Below, piece by piece: positions 45,610 through 56,065 of a DNA stretch of 64,000 nucleotides. The translations under genes and the position numbers were made by a program. The notes below the pieces were generated by a model. It saw nothing but the letters and a program-made list of their open reading frames with translations. It made no database searches and was not told the DNA's origin. Positions within the stretch are counted from its first letter, which is position 1, and the number at the start of each line of letters is the position of its first letter. The stretch covers positions 18,198,154 to 18,262,153 of the forward strand of contig NC_057788.1 in NCBI RefSeq assembly GCF_014905175.1, given 5' to 3'. Source of the DNA: Aphidius gifuensis (Eukaryota; Arthropoda; Insecta; Hymenoptera; Braconidae).

Positions 45610-46175
45610 TTAATATATTAATCCACTTTCTCTCAACTCTTCAATAATTGACATGATCTCATTTTCATGATTCGGATTACTAACGGCTCTTGATGCTACT
45701 AATAATCGTAATCGATCAACAAATTCATTTGGATCATCCCAGTAGATATCAGATTTCACTTTTTTTACACAATAATCTTTATCCCACTATATACTATTGA
45801 TTTTTTCTAAGTAATCATTTATTAAATCCTCATTTGATTCTTCCACAAATGTTTCCTCACCTTCATCAGCAGTATCATATTCACCTTCTTGTTCATAATT
45901 GATTCTTCAATATCAGAAGTACTATAACTGTCCTCATGTGTTGAATTATTTTTTTTTATCATTCGTATTTTTTTTATCAGGAAATGATTTATCATCAATT
46001 AATGATGTTTTATTGATCGTTGTTGTTGGCAGTTGTGCAGCTAATTTGTTGAGCAGTGTAACAACAGGTTCAAGATATTTGTTCGCAACTTCTGATATAT
46101 TTTCTTTTTCTAGTTTTATCAAATGATATTTTTTACGAAAAATATCTTTCTAAATTTTACTTAAAAATTTTGTTT
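45610..46175 (-). pseudogene. Polinton A conserved unknown protein (DUF8207-like)
   Basis: The minus strand shows KYHLIKLEKENISEV..KYLEPVVTLLNKLAAQL, quoted in parts, then an acidic stretch, then IYWDDPNEFVDRLRLLVAS and IMSIIEELRESGLIY before the stop at 45610. The end matches the gene at 59973-60859 in copy B (YVHWDNPNELIVRLRL; IIEELREAGIIY). The family accompanies Polintons in insects and cnidarians, and I believe it is labelled DUF8207. Its role is unknown. Frames shift at least twice. Confidence 0.6.
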
Positions 46176-46216
46176 CATCAACTAGTTCCTACTCACAAAA
46201 AAGCGTGTTGATAGGT

Positions 46217-46602
46217 CTACAAAATACCAAAATATGTTTTCATATGATCTTGCTTTTCAGTTGCGACATCTCCAAATATAAACGACGAATTTGGTTTTGC
46301 AGAAAATTTATAATAATTTATTTCTTCAAGTGGTTCTAGTAACTTTTCTAAATATTGATATTTTGGTTGGTATAATGATTTACTATAAATATAAATATTT
46401 GCAAATCGTAAACCATTTGGATCAACAATTAAACTCATTGAAGCGTTCGTTTTACCACAATTACTTTCTCCAATTATCGCACATCTTATTGTATTCGGAA
46501 GTAAATCACCATGACGTTTTTCTATTAAACCATTACCACTTCTGATGTGATTATATCAAAGTTTATAACTGGTAATTTCAAAGCTTGCTTCTGGTGTTCC
46601 AT
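46217..46602 (-). pseudogene. Polinton A packaging ATPase (FtsK/HerA type), truncated
   Basis: The ATG at 46602 opens MEHQKQALKLPVINFD. A Walker A box, GESNCGKTNAS, lies at about 46440-46475 in another frame. MSLIVDPNGLRFANIYIYSK and YYKFSAKPNSSFIFGDVATE (Walker-B-like FxFGD) follow. This is the A32-like genome-packaging ATPase of Polintons. The frame stops at 46217 and the rest of the domain is deleted, as the small conserved protein begins almost at once. Confidence 0.65.
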
Positions 46603-46758
46603 TGTGATGAGCACTGAACTCAAATCCTATAAATTCAGCTGTTTTATACCAAAGCAAATAAGTCTGTTATAAACTATAATTGAGCATACATCAAAAAAAA
46701 ATAAAAAACAAAAAAAGTTGTGGAAAAGGAATACTTAATAAAATAATCATCAAGTTAG

Positions 46759-47151
46759 TTCGAACTTCATCTGCCTGGTTATTCATATTGTGGACCAGGT
46801 ACCAAGTTAGAAAAACGTTTAGCAAGAGGTGACCTAGGAATCAATCCTTCAGACGCAGCCTGTGAAAACCACGATATTGCTTATTCGAAAAATCGTAACG
46901 ATATCAAGGCAAGAAACGCATCTGATGATATTTTAGCTCGTGAAGCATCTAAACGTATTTTTTCTAAAGACGCAAGTTTAAGTGAAAGAGCAGCAGCTAC
47001 ATTTGTTACTGAAGCAATGAAAATGAAATCAAAATTTGGTATGGGTTGTGTTACTGAGAAAAAGAAAAAGAAATGTAGGAAAAAAAAACCATTATCTTCG
47101 TTGAAAAATAAAAAAAAAAAAAAAAAAAAAAGAAGACTGGGGAAAAATTAA
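46759..47151 (+). pseudogene. Polinton A phospholipase A2-like domain
   Basis: The open frame lacks an ATG (a TAG lies immediately upstream). It begins HLPGYSYCGPGTKLEKRL, a calcium-loop-like YCGPGT. ENHDIAY follows, which carries the catalytic His-Asp pair of the PLA2 fold shared with parvovirus VP1 and many Polintons, where it is thought to aid membrane crossing during entry. The tail is Lys-rich and runs into a long poly-A stretch (about 47108-47130), after which the continuation lies in another frame. Confidence 0.75.
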
Positions 47152-47159
47152 TAAAAAAT

Positions 47160-47613
47160 AAAAAAGGCACTGTTAAAAAAAAAGAAAATATCATTTTCAA
47201 AAATCGTACAAGCAGCAATACGAGCAATGAAGGGATCAAATAATTCATCAGTTGCAATTAAATCAGCAATAAACGGTGCGAGAGCAGCTATTAAAACAAA
47301 TGGTGGCAAGAAAGCTGGTACAGTACCCAGAGTTTTACCAGTTGCTAAACATATCGGTGGTGCACTACCACTTTTGATCCCAATATTCTTAGCTATATCA
47401 GCATTAGGCGGGTTAGTTGGTGGAGCATCTGGTATTGTCAAAGCTATCAATGCAGTAAAGACAACTAAAGAACAATTGAATGAAAATAAGCGACATAATA
47501 AAATGATAACTGGAAGTTATGAAATAGATGATCTAGCTGTTTACTTAAAAAAATATCAAATTAATATTACATATAATAAAAATACTTTACATTCATATAT
47601 CACAAGTGAATGA
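47160..47613 (+). pseudogene. pX-like membrane-active segment fused to penton-like segment
   Basis: The frame (first ATG 47227) has a basic Ala-rich helix (AIKSAINGARAAIKTNGGK), then GGALPLLIPIFLAISALGG, a strongly hydrophobic stretch with LVGGASGIVKAINAVK. It resembles the adenovirus pX/pVI-like proteins of Polintons that follow the PLA2 domain. After KRHNKM it passes directly to TGSYEIDDLAVYLKKY, which matches the inside of the penton-like protein at 59.0-59.7 kb (TGSYEIEDIEKYF). A deletion has thus joined the two genes in frame. Confidence 0.65.
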
Positions 47614-47910
47614 GACATTGATTTTTTAAAACCAAAATCACCAGCACGTTTACTGGGATTCACACCGAGACTATTGAGGGCTCATATAAAACATGAATCA
47701 AATTACCTGATTAATATTTTGAAAGTGAATACATTAAGAATCGAGAACAACATTACAACAGGAGCTTACGAGAATCAAGAAAGAGTTCATACAATATATA
47801 ATTTTTTTCCTGCTGTATCACCTGGTTATAAAATAATTGAAGTACCAGCTAATCCAATTTATTTACGGGGCGCGGCCATTTTCCCCACTCATATTTGTTT
47901 CGATTTGTAA
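47614..47910 (+). pseudogene. Polinton A penton-like protein, C-terminal part truncated
   Basis: It continues the preceding frame after TGA (47611-47613). ARLLGFTPRLL, INILKVNTLRIENNITTGAY, VHTIYNFFPAVSPGYKIIEV and NPIYL align in order with the copy B protein at 59.0-59.7 kb. Similarity ends at about 47872, where unrelated sequence (GAAIFPTHICFDL) follows, marking the right edge of copy A. Confidence 0.7.
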
Positions 47911-48721
47911 ATGTCACGAATTGTAAATTTTTCAGAATCGAAGTTTTTACAATTCGGGCACTTCGGCATTCTTTTTGATTTAATTGCAAGAACTGTGAAG
48001 GTTGATAAAAATCCGGTTTGTATGATTTTAAATCTATTAATTAATAATTCTGAATATTTTTGTACCTAATTATTAAATAACTCTTAATTTAACAATTCGA
48101 TCCAATCGGAATTCGATATTTTTATAATGTCCTTTTATTGAAATTTTCGACAAAAATATTTCTATGGCTCTATAATACTGGTGTATTGAAATTATTTATA
48201 ATTATACATCTATCATTTTAAAATTCATTGCGATATAATTTTGTCTAATTACAAATCTATACTTTTATAATTCGAAACTTCAACATTTCCATTCCCTATA
48301 CTCGAACATGTCAGTAATGTAACTGTCGTGAAGGTAAGATGGTAAGTAAAATGATAATATTTTTGTACTCAGTAGGACATGCTGGAATCTGTACAGATTT
48401 CAGGCGCTAGATGGCACAAAATATATACTATATAATTTGAATACAATAGATCACTTGTCCCTAGTGTTAATTAAATAAAAAAAAAAAAATTGAATACAAT
48501 ACAATTTAATTCAATATAAAATTTAAATTCAACATAAAACCAAATAAATTAATATTGATAATCATAAACCTTGTACATAATGTTAATTATAAAAAATAAA
48601 TATGAATGCTTGATTTTATTTACTTGAAGTAATGTATTGTAAATAATTTATTAATGCTATGTCTTTTTTTAAATATATAAATTTCGAATGTTTCAACAAT
48701 AATAAATTTGCACTAGTTGAT
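47911..48721. other. No gene seen
   Basis: AT-rich flank to the right of Polinton A. Nothing supportable. Confidence 0.4.
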
Positions 48722-49131
48722 TTAGCTTATTTGAACACGTGTAAAAGCAGTAATTACCATTGCACAAGAACATCGTAAAGGCAGATCATCCCTCTCACAC
48801 AAAATTCTTAACTTGTCAATACAATTGATACACGAAACCCAATGATGGCAAGGTACTGTTATATAATCAGCAATTTCTTCATAGCACATTCGACATAAAG
48901 AATCTGCTAAATTGTCAACTAAAACAAAAAATATCAAACAGTAAGTATAGTTGGACATAATAAAAAATATGTGTTGGGAAAATCCATAAAACTTTTCTTT
49001 AATTACTCACACAACAAAACTTCTCTATCATCACTATACGTATGTGGTATTATTGGAAGACGACCAACATCTGGCCCGATTTGAATCACATGAACTTGTT
49101 CTACAGGAGGTACTTTATGTGTAAAAATCAT
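48722..49131 (-). CDS. Two-exon RING-like finger gene
   Basis: The exons are 49131-49011 and 48918-48722. The donor TTGT|GTGAGT and acceptor TTTTGTTTTAG join with correct phase, giving 105 residues without interruption. The first exon holds MIFTHKVPPVEQVHVIQIGP. The second has CRMCYEEI, PCHHWVSCINC and a later C..CSC, a C3HC4-like arrangement with the expected C-x2-C, C-H and C-x2-C spacing, though the last pair (C-x-C) is tight. RING fingers usually recruit E2 ubiquitin-conjugating enzymes. It lies directly downstream of the MULE pseudogene on the same strand, so it may originally be its 3' exons. Confidence 0.55.
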
Positions 49132-49214
49132 TTTTGTAATGATTATTATGCAGTTTTTTTTGAATATTGAAAATATACACTGATAATAAATTCGAAAGAC
49201 TATACTTACTAATA

Positions 49215-51060
49215 TTATTTTGGTGCATATGAAAAATAATCAACACTAGGAATGTCTCTAATTATCATATATTTGTTCCCAAATTCACGTCAAAAATGAT
49301 TGGCACATGATAGAAACTTTGGTATATCTAAAATATGGTCTTCATACAACTGCCATGCTCTGTTGAGTACATTTTCTTGGTCTCGATAACGACGCTCAGG
49401 AGGACGTCGAACTGTTAAGGATGAGTGAAGAGACATCAATTTACTATGTGCAACAGATGCTACTTGTACCAATCCACCTAACAATAAAGTAAAATGTATT
49501 TAATAGTCTCTTATATGAGCTAAAGAGTGAAGAAAATATGTTTTCATAATTATATGAAAAATTAAACCAAATTTATAATAATAAAAAAAAATTAACAAAA
49601 TATTCCAACTTACTTGTTAATTTCCAAATCGAAGGGTGAGGCCCAAGTTTTGCTTTCAAATGACAATGATATGATTCTATTGGGTTATTTGTACGACGAG
49701 CAAGTTTATAAACACTAAATTTTTGTACACCAATATTATTGATCCATGTCGATTTGATATATTTGATCAGAAAAGAAAAAAATTTCTTTCGATTTGGTGT
49801 AGCATGTGTTTCTAGCCAATTTAAAGCCTCAGCAATGTCATTTGGTGGAAGTAAAGGAAGAGCCATTAGTTTTCTGTAGAATATTTTGCCTTGATTCTAT
49901 GATAGCAATATTTTCATTTCTATTTTTCCTAATTTTTTTTTTCAAATTTTTCAACAAATTCTGTAACAAATAAAAATATATCGAATTCGAGAAAAAGGAA
50001 TGTGAAATGAGATGTTTTGTATTTTTTTTTATGATGATTAATTTGAACAATAAATATTGTTTAAATTATTAAATAAAACTCACGTAAAGAAAGTAAAAAT
50101 AACAATAAATAATAGTAATATTATTAAACACTGATTTTATTGCATTTGATATTGCTATTTCATAATCAGTGTAGAAAACTTGATGTTCCATTTGTGGTGT
50201 CCGGGTGTAAAATTGTTGAAAAACTATTTTGTATGCCTCTTCAGTTTTTCGTGGCATCAAAGACCAAAATATGGATTCAAACATAAAGATGCATCAAGCA
50301 AATTATTAAAAGAAAATTCATAATAATTGCAGTAATAACAACTGATTTACCGTATCATTAATTAGAGCCAGGATTGTGACAAGCTGAAGTTTGCCCAGAT
50401 ATTTGGGGCAAACGTTATATGTTGCATCAACAAAAAATTCATTGGATTGTTTAGTTGATAATAATTCAACATTTGCAATATTATGAATATTAAAAGTTTC
50501 TCCTTCAGCATCGGTAAATTCTGCTACCTTGGCAGTGAGATGTCCTTGTTTGTAGTCAAGAAGATGCTTCCATTCATCTGAATTCAATATTTTTCCATAC
50601 TCCAGCAGTGATTGAGGACGTGCTGGACATACTTTTGCTTTCCATCGTCGCATGCTCCGATCAACATGAACAAACGGTATTTGTGATGCAGCAGCGGGAT
50701 GCCTGTGTACAAAAATATTATAACAAAATTGTCATTCAACAAAAAAGTAATAATTGATCAATGAAAATTTTGAGATAAAATTATTTTTTTCAAAAATCCA
50801 AGATTATTTGGATAAATCATTATAAAACTATTAAAAATTTTTCGAACACAATATGATGCTTACTGATAAGCCACCTCGTTGTAAACTTTTCGAGTTTTAT
50901 CCATAGAAGATAGTAATTTAGTACAAAGTTTTTTTTTTAATTTATGTATTGTTTCATCATTGACATTCTCCAAGCATGATTGTGTATTTTTTTAATTAAC
51001 GTAAATGGCATAGTATCGGATTCTTTTCGACAAAAATTTAATACACTTTGTTTTTCAATT
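49215..51060 (-). pseudogene. Spliced MULE transposase pseudogene
   Basis: Exons run from high to low coordinate. The first is near 50868-51000 (ETIHKLKKKLCTKLL...YNEVAY, donor CA|GTAAGC). The next starts at acceptor TACACAG near 50690 (PAAASQIPFVHVD, then FFVDATYNVCPKYLGKLQLV, the MULE DxT core). Then come FESIFWSLMPRKTEEAYKIV with YTDYEIAISNAI (second core block) at about 50284-50085, an exon with PLLPPNDIAEALNWLE and ARRTNNPIESYHCHLK ending at donor AACAA|GTAAGT (about 49609), and a last exon from acceptor TATTGTTAG (about 49476). Breaks are a frameshift near 51000, no clear acceptor near 50290, a frameshift near 49880 and a TGA at 49290. Confidence 0.75.
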
Positions 51061-51636
51061 TTTTTAAATGTAAAATTTACCTGACATTTATATTTTTATT
51101 AGTTGACTTGAAGATGAATTTAACACCATCATGGAACCTTACATTATTTTCTGCCTAATTGTTTAATTCTATAATAATAATTATAAATATTTTAACTGAT
51201 CACCAAAATAGTTTCAATATTTTCGGTAAATTATTATAAGCAAGTAACAACAATAACAACAACATAACCAACAAACTCAATTTTGTTATTTTCGTAAAGT
51301 TTTGTTGAATTAGTTTTATTAAATTGTTTGACAATTTTTGTATTAATGTTTTAATTGACCACTAATTCACCAAAATAATTGATATTTTTAATAAATTATC
51401 AGTAAACAACAATAACAACAGCACGACCAACAAATTTAATTTTTTATATTCACAGTTAATTTTCTCAGTAGGTATGTTTTATTTAATTATTTGCAAACAT
51501 GGATTAATAATTTATTGAATATTTTAAATTTTATATTGATGTAATAATTTTTTTTTCCTCGACAATAACTTTAACCGAGTTCAGTGTTGTCACGGTGCTT
51601 GAAATTATACAACAAATATTATTAACTGTTTAAGTA
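51061..51636. other. No gene seen
   Basis: AT-rich, with a diverged direct repeat (GATCACCAAAATA...AACAACAATAACAACAACA near 51198-51270 and ACCACTAATTCACCAAAATA...AACAACAATAACAACAGCA near 51357-51425). The longest quoted run is under 20 bases. Confidence 0.3.
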
Positions 51637-51639
51637 CTA

Positions 51640-52866
51640 TATACACCGATATATATTATAACCGGTTTTCTGACCTGCGCGGCGAGAACTATCGGCCAAG
51701 GTTAACAACGAGGATTTCTCACCATCCTCCTCTAAATCACCGGGGGGAGCCATGTTGGTTATCTCGGGAGCCAACAGCCGTAGGAGTAACGAGAACAAAA
51801 TACGAGAACCTAACTCAGTCTTAGAAATGGTAGAGGGGCGCGGTCCACCTGATCGGACTATGAAATACGTGACCAAACCTGAAGGAACCATCGTGAACCA
51901 AGTATAGTGTGTTACATACGTCCATATTAAATTGCGACTATACTATAGCAAAATACTGACGTCACAAGTATCACAAGGAGCAAATATTCTACATATGAAA
52001 TGAGTACTTTGTACAGGGAACCATACAGCGCTCCATCCGTGACCAGGTCTTACACATACGTTGCCATTGCAATAATAATATATCTCAACATTATTATTAT
52101 TGTTATTACTTACAGCGATCCATTCGTGAACTCACACATACACATTTATGTGTGATGATGGTTTAACCATCGCATACACATTATGTAGCGAGAATATAAT
52201 AATAATTATTATTATAATAAGAGAACCATATAACGTGATCATTAGTATTAGTCTGCCATTGGAAATTCGAAGAGAGTTTCACCAGGACTTAACTTCTGAT
52301 ACCTAGAAGACCTTTACGAAAGATCCAAACGATGTCGAAAGAACCAGTAGTAAACCAAGAGAGCCAGTCAAGAGAAGGTAGTGATCAGTACGAGAGCCAG
52401 ACAAGTTGTGTCGTCTAACGACGACGTTCTGCGCTAGGCTACTGTGAGTCTTCTGAATCCCCACTCGCGCGCTCTCCTACTTATCGTCCCGGACATGCGC
52501 AGCACGCTTTCCTAGCCCGCAACACGAATAGGTATCCGATCCAGCCCGTAGCCTTCAGAGAATTCGTCTTCTCGACGGACGGAGGAGAAAACTAGCACAG
52601 GTTGAGGTTCAACGTATCAAGCCTACTACGGGACCTCGAATATATACGAAACATGTGCCACACTGACACCACTCGTTAGTAGACTTGACGCTCCGCAGTG
52701 CTCATGCAGAGACCCTTAGAATTATTAACAATAAACTCCTATTAATTATTAACAATTCAGTTGACAGCAAATAAATAATTAGAGCATACAAGCTCTTTCT
52801 ATTGATTATTTATTTCGAGAACTGGCGAAATAATAAATTTCGTTACAATATTTTCGACTCTCTACA
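51640..52866. mobile_element. Probable LTR (solo or 3') with GC-richer flank
   Basis: A markedly GC-richer block stands out from AT-rich surroundings. TGTTACATACG at 51910 and CTCTACA at 52860-52866 give a TG...CA unit of about 957 bp, consistent with a BEL or Gypsy LTR. The 51640-51905 part could be the end of an internal region. A frame of 84 residues exists there on minus but is not convincing. No target duplication was established. Confidence 0.35.
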
Positions 52867-53735
52867 GTTGGAAATCGACTATTTTTAATTTTTATCATCA
52901 TTATAATATAAGCTCATTATATTTTAATAATAATAATAATAATAGTAATTACTTGTTGTCATTTGTTACTATAAAAGGTAAAATTATTAGTACATTTAAT
53001 TGTTGATTTATTTTAAATATTATATAGGTATGCTTGAATTTTTTTTTAATAATGATGATTTAATAAATATTATTTGTGTTGGTGTATACATATGTGAGCA
53101 TTGATTTGCCTGTGACATGTTTGTGTGTAAAGTTCCGATACACATTTGACAAAAATAAATATTAAAACTTTTATAATTACAGATAAAATTTGTAAAATAA
53201 AAATGACAGCTGGGCCAAGCTTGGAGGTGCCAATAGTGCTTTGGGGAAAAATAGCAGTAGTTATACAGGGCCGGTTCCAGAGCAGTGGTTAGGGGTTAAG
53301 GAGGCAGGGGTCAGGATCGGGTGTGTAAGATCGGGGGGTCAGGGTCGGGGAGTCAGATCGGAGGTGTAAAGCGATATCGGGGGTGACAGATCAGAGGTGT
53401 GAAATGAAAGAGGTCCGACACCATATATCGAAGGTGTTGAGAGGTATTGTAGTCTGCCACCATGTATAGGGGTGTCAGATCGAAGGTCGAAATTTCGAGG
53501 TGTTGAAAGATATCATAGTCTGACACCATATTTATTCAATCGTAATTTTATTGAAAAATTCTGAGAAAAATTAATCTCGAAAAAATTTCCAGAATATTCT
53601 TGGTTATTTATTTTGGAGGGGCAAGTTCTATAAGAATGTCAAGTTTTTTGATTGAGAAGTTAGTCGATTGCAAACTCTGGTGATCGGGATATCTGAAAAA
53701 AACTGAGTAATTGAACTATTGCATAAAAATGGCAA
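52867..53735. other. Left flank of the TIR element; possibly Polinton B terminal sequence
   Basis: No gene was seen. It contains the G-rich tract at 53270-53420. An ATG at 53729 followed by GCAA lies exactly at the left edge of the TIR element and is in frame with the gene beyond it. Confidence 0.35.
53270..53420 (+). repeat. G-rich tandem tract
   Basis: The plus strand is strongly G-biased with runs such as GATCGGGGGGTCAGGGTCGG and repeated GGGGGTCAGATCGGAGGTGT-like units. It has G-quadruplex potential. Weaker units continue to about 53530 (TCGAAGGTGTTGA). Confidence 0.5.
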
Positions 53736-53749
53736 CCCAGATAACCACA

Positions 53750-54065
53750 TACCAGTAATCTACTGGTAGCTACCGGTAATTTTCATTGGAAATCTACCAG
53801 TAAGACCTACCAGTAATCTACTGGTAGATAACTGGTAGGAACTAACGGTAATTCCTACGAGTAACCTACCAGTAGATTACTGGTAGGACCTACTGGTAGA
53901 TTACTGGTAAGTCTTTCCGGTATCTCCTACCGGTAATTTACCGGTAGAATACTGGTAAGATTTACCAGTAGGTCCTACCAGCAATCTACTGGTAGGTTAC
54001 TCGTAGGAATTACTGGTAGTTCCTACCAGGTATCTACCAGTAGATTACTGGTAGTTTCTGCCAGT
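53750..54065. repeat. Palindromic minisatellite, left block
   Basis: Tandem variants of TACCAGTAATCTACTGGTAG, itself a palindrome, read ACCAGTAGATTACTGGTAG on either strand. Dozens of half-units (ACTGGTA/TACCAGT) are present with CCGGTA variants. Confidence 0.85.
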
Positions 54066-54569
54066 CAATTAATTCGCAGTTTGAAAACTAAAGATTTAGC
54101 TATTAATTGTATCAATATATGCTCGGTGACACAAAATAAATTCAAAGCATGATGATTGAACAGGAAATAAATGTAGAAACATATATAGTTTTGTGATGAA
54201 TATATAATTTTATAAATAAATTTTTTGAATAAAATTTACATGAATAAATATATTGTATATTTTGATAAAAATTTTATAAAATGGACTAAATATAATATAA
54301 TTAATAGAACAGGAAAATTAATTATTATTTGTAATGTTTTTTTTTTTTTTTAAATGTCGATCTATGCTGCTCCGGCTGTTTTAGTTTTTTCAGCCCTACG
54401 ATTTTTGGTACTTTTGAATGCACATTGCATGAATTTGTTGAACTCTTCATCTGTTGGCGGACGTTGTCTAAAAATACGTGGAACAGCTTCTGAAAAACCA
54501 AAGAAGGGTGCTCAAATATTATTTTATTTATTATTAATACATATGTGATATTTTTTTTTTTTACAAAAA

Positions 54570-55690
54570 CACCCAAGAGCAAGCAGTAGCTAAAGAATTA
54601 ATTTGGCCAGGAAAATTATGTTTTAAGCAACATTAATTTCTTAGCTACATCTTCTCCTTAGTAATCCATTTATCGGTAAATAAAACACATGGAGTTTATT
54701 ATGAATAAATAAAACACATGGAGTTTTATTATTTATTAATTTTATTATTTATCAAATTCCATGTGTTTTATTTACAGATAAATCGATTACTAAGGAGAAA
54801 ATAACTAAAAAATAATGTTGCCAAAAACTATAATTTCCTCTGACACATCATAATTCCTGCTTCACTAAGCACCATGAAATTTTTGTTATAAAAAATATAC
54901 ACATACTTATTTTATTTATTAAATGAATAAAAAAATACCAAGGACGAGCAGTAGCTAAGGAAAAGATGTAGCTAAGGACTTGAGGTGCTAAAGAATTATG
55001 TTTTAAGGAAATAATGTTGCTGAAAATATAATTCTTTCCTAGGGATTATTTCCTCGAAACATAATTCTTTGGCAGCCTCAATTCCTTAGCTACATCTTTT
55101 CTTTAGCTACTGCTTTTCCTTGGACATTTGTATTTTTGAAAAATAAATTTACATGTATTTTATTTATAAACTGAATAAAAAATGTCCAAGGAAAAGCAGT
55201 AGCTAAGGAATTAATGTGACTAAGGAATTTTTTCCTTGAAACATAATTCTTTGGCAGCCTCAATTCCTGAGCTACATCTTCTCCTTAGCTACTGCTTTTC
55301 CTTAGAACTTTGTATTTTTAAAAAATAAATTTACATGTATTTTATTTATAAAATAAATAAAAAATGTATAAGAAAAAGCAGTAGCTAAGGAAAAGATGTA
55401 GCTAAGGAATTGAGGTTGCCAAAGAATTATGTTTCAAGGAAATAATTCCTTAGTCACATTAATTCCTTAGCTACATTTTTTCCTTAGCTACATCTTTTCC
55501 TTAGACATATTTATCTTTCAAAAATTAAATTACATTTACTTTATTCATTAAATAAATGAATTTATATATAGGACAAGCAGTAGCTAAGGGAAAAATGTAG
55601 CTCAGGAATCAATGTGGCTAGAAAAATTATGTTTCAAGCAACATTGATTCCTCAGCTACATCTTCTTCTGGGACATTTTCCTTTTAAAAA
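54570..55690. repeat. Tandem array of self-complementary units (array 2)
   Basis: Same family as array 1 (34.8-36.1 kb). Forward motifs TTCCTTAGCTACATCTTTTC are near 54640, 55083, 55265, 55460 and 55653, and reverse motifs AAAAGCAGTAGCTAAGG near 54580, 54940, 55188, 55370 and 55571. Units are more diverged than in array 1, but the stretch at 55060-55400 is close to it. Confidence 0.8.
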
Positions 55691-55824
55691 AAATAAATTT
55701 TTTCAGCTGCATTTATACTTTAGCTGTATGCCGTAAAATATTAATTTATTCAATAATATTATTACAAGCAAGGGTGATATTTATTACGGCAAATACTCTA
55801 ATGCTGAAGCTTTCGGGTTTATCA

Positions 55825-56045
55825 AAATGATTTACCAGTAATCTACCAGTAGACTGCTGGTAGTTGATACCAGTAATTTTTTACCGGAAATTTACTGGTA
55901 GATTACTGGTAGTTCCTACTGGTAGTATCTACCAGTAGAATTCCAGTAATATACTGGTTGGAAATTACTGGTAGGAGCTACCAGTTATCTACCAGTAGTA
56001 GTTACTGGTAAGCTACCAGTAGATTACCGGTAGCATATAATCCTA
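55825..56045. repeat. Palindromic minisatellite, right block
   Basis: The same unit as 53750-54065, in inverted arrangement relative to the element ends, stopping just inside the right terminal repeat. Confidence 0.85.
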
Positions 56046-56065
56046 CCTGTTGTGGTTATCTGGGA

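Larger units (their letters stand above)
40400..47880. mobile_element. Polinton/Maverick (adintovirus-like) copy A, decayed
   Basis: Gene order from left: polB (+), integrase (-), conserved small protein (-), packaging ATPase (-), PLA2-like (+), pX-like fused to penton-like (+). This is the hallmark set of Polintons. The right end is lost within the penton-like gene at about 47872 and no capsid gene remains. Terminal inverted repeats and the 6-bp target duplication were not found. Stops, frameshifts and deletions affect every gene. Confidence 0.85.
53736..56064. mobile_element. 2.33-kb TIR element made of palindromic repeats
   Basis: It is bounded by CCCAGATAACCACA (53736-53749) and its exact inverse TGTGGTTATCTGGG (56051-56064). 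Immediately inside each end is the same palindromic minisatellite (53750-54065, 55825-56045), and the middle is an array of hairpin units (54570-55690). A possible AA target duplication flanks it (GCAA|CCCAG; CTGGG|AATG). No transposase gene was seen, so it would be non-autonomous. Confidence 0.75.

Noticed and set aside
47160..47600. Bacteriophage holin or toxin-like peptide (GGALPLLIPIF helix)
   Set aside because: Position after the PLA2-like domain and the match to pX-like Polinton proteins explain the hydrophobic stretch.
51637..51891. 84-residue minus frame in GC-richer DNA
   Set aside because: Considered as a retroelement pol end. No family motif was visible and the opposite strand is equally open in parts.
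52200..52720. Possible rRNA or tRNA cluster because of higher GC
   Set aside because: No recognisable rRNA core blocks or cloverleaf with A/B boxes. A retroelement LTR fits better.
53750..54065. CRISPR-like repeat array
   Set aside because: Units are contiguous palindromes with no spacers and the context is eukaryotic, so it is a minisatellite.
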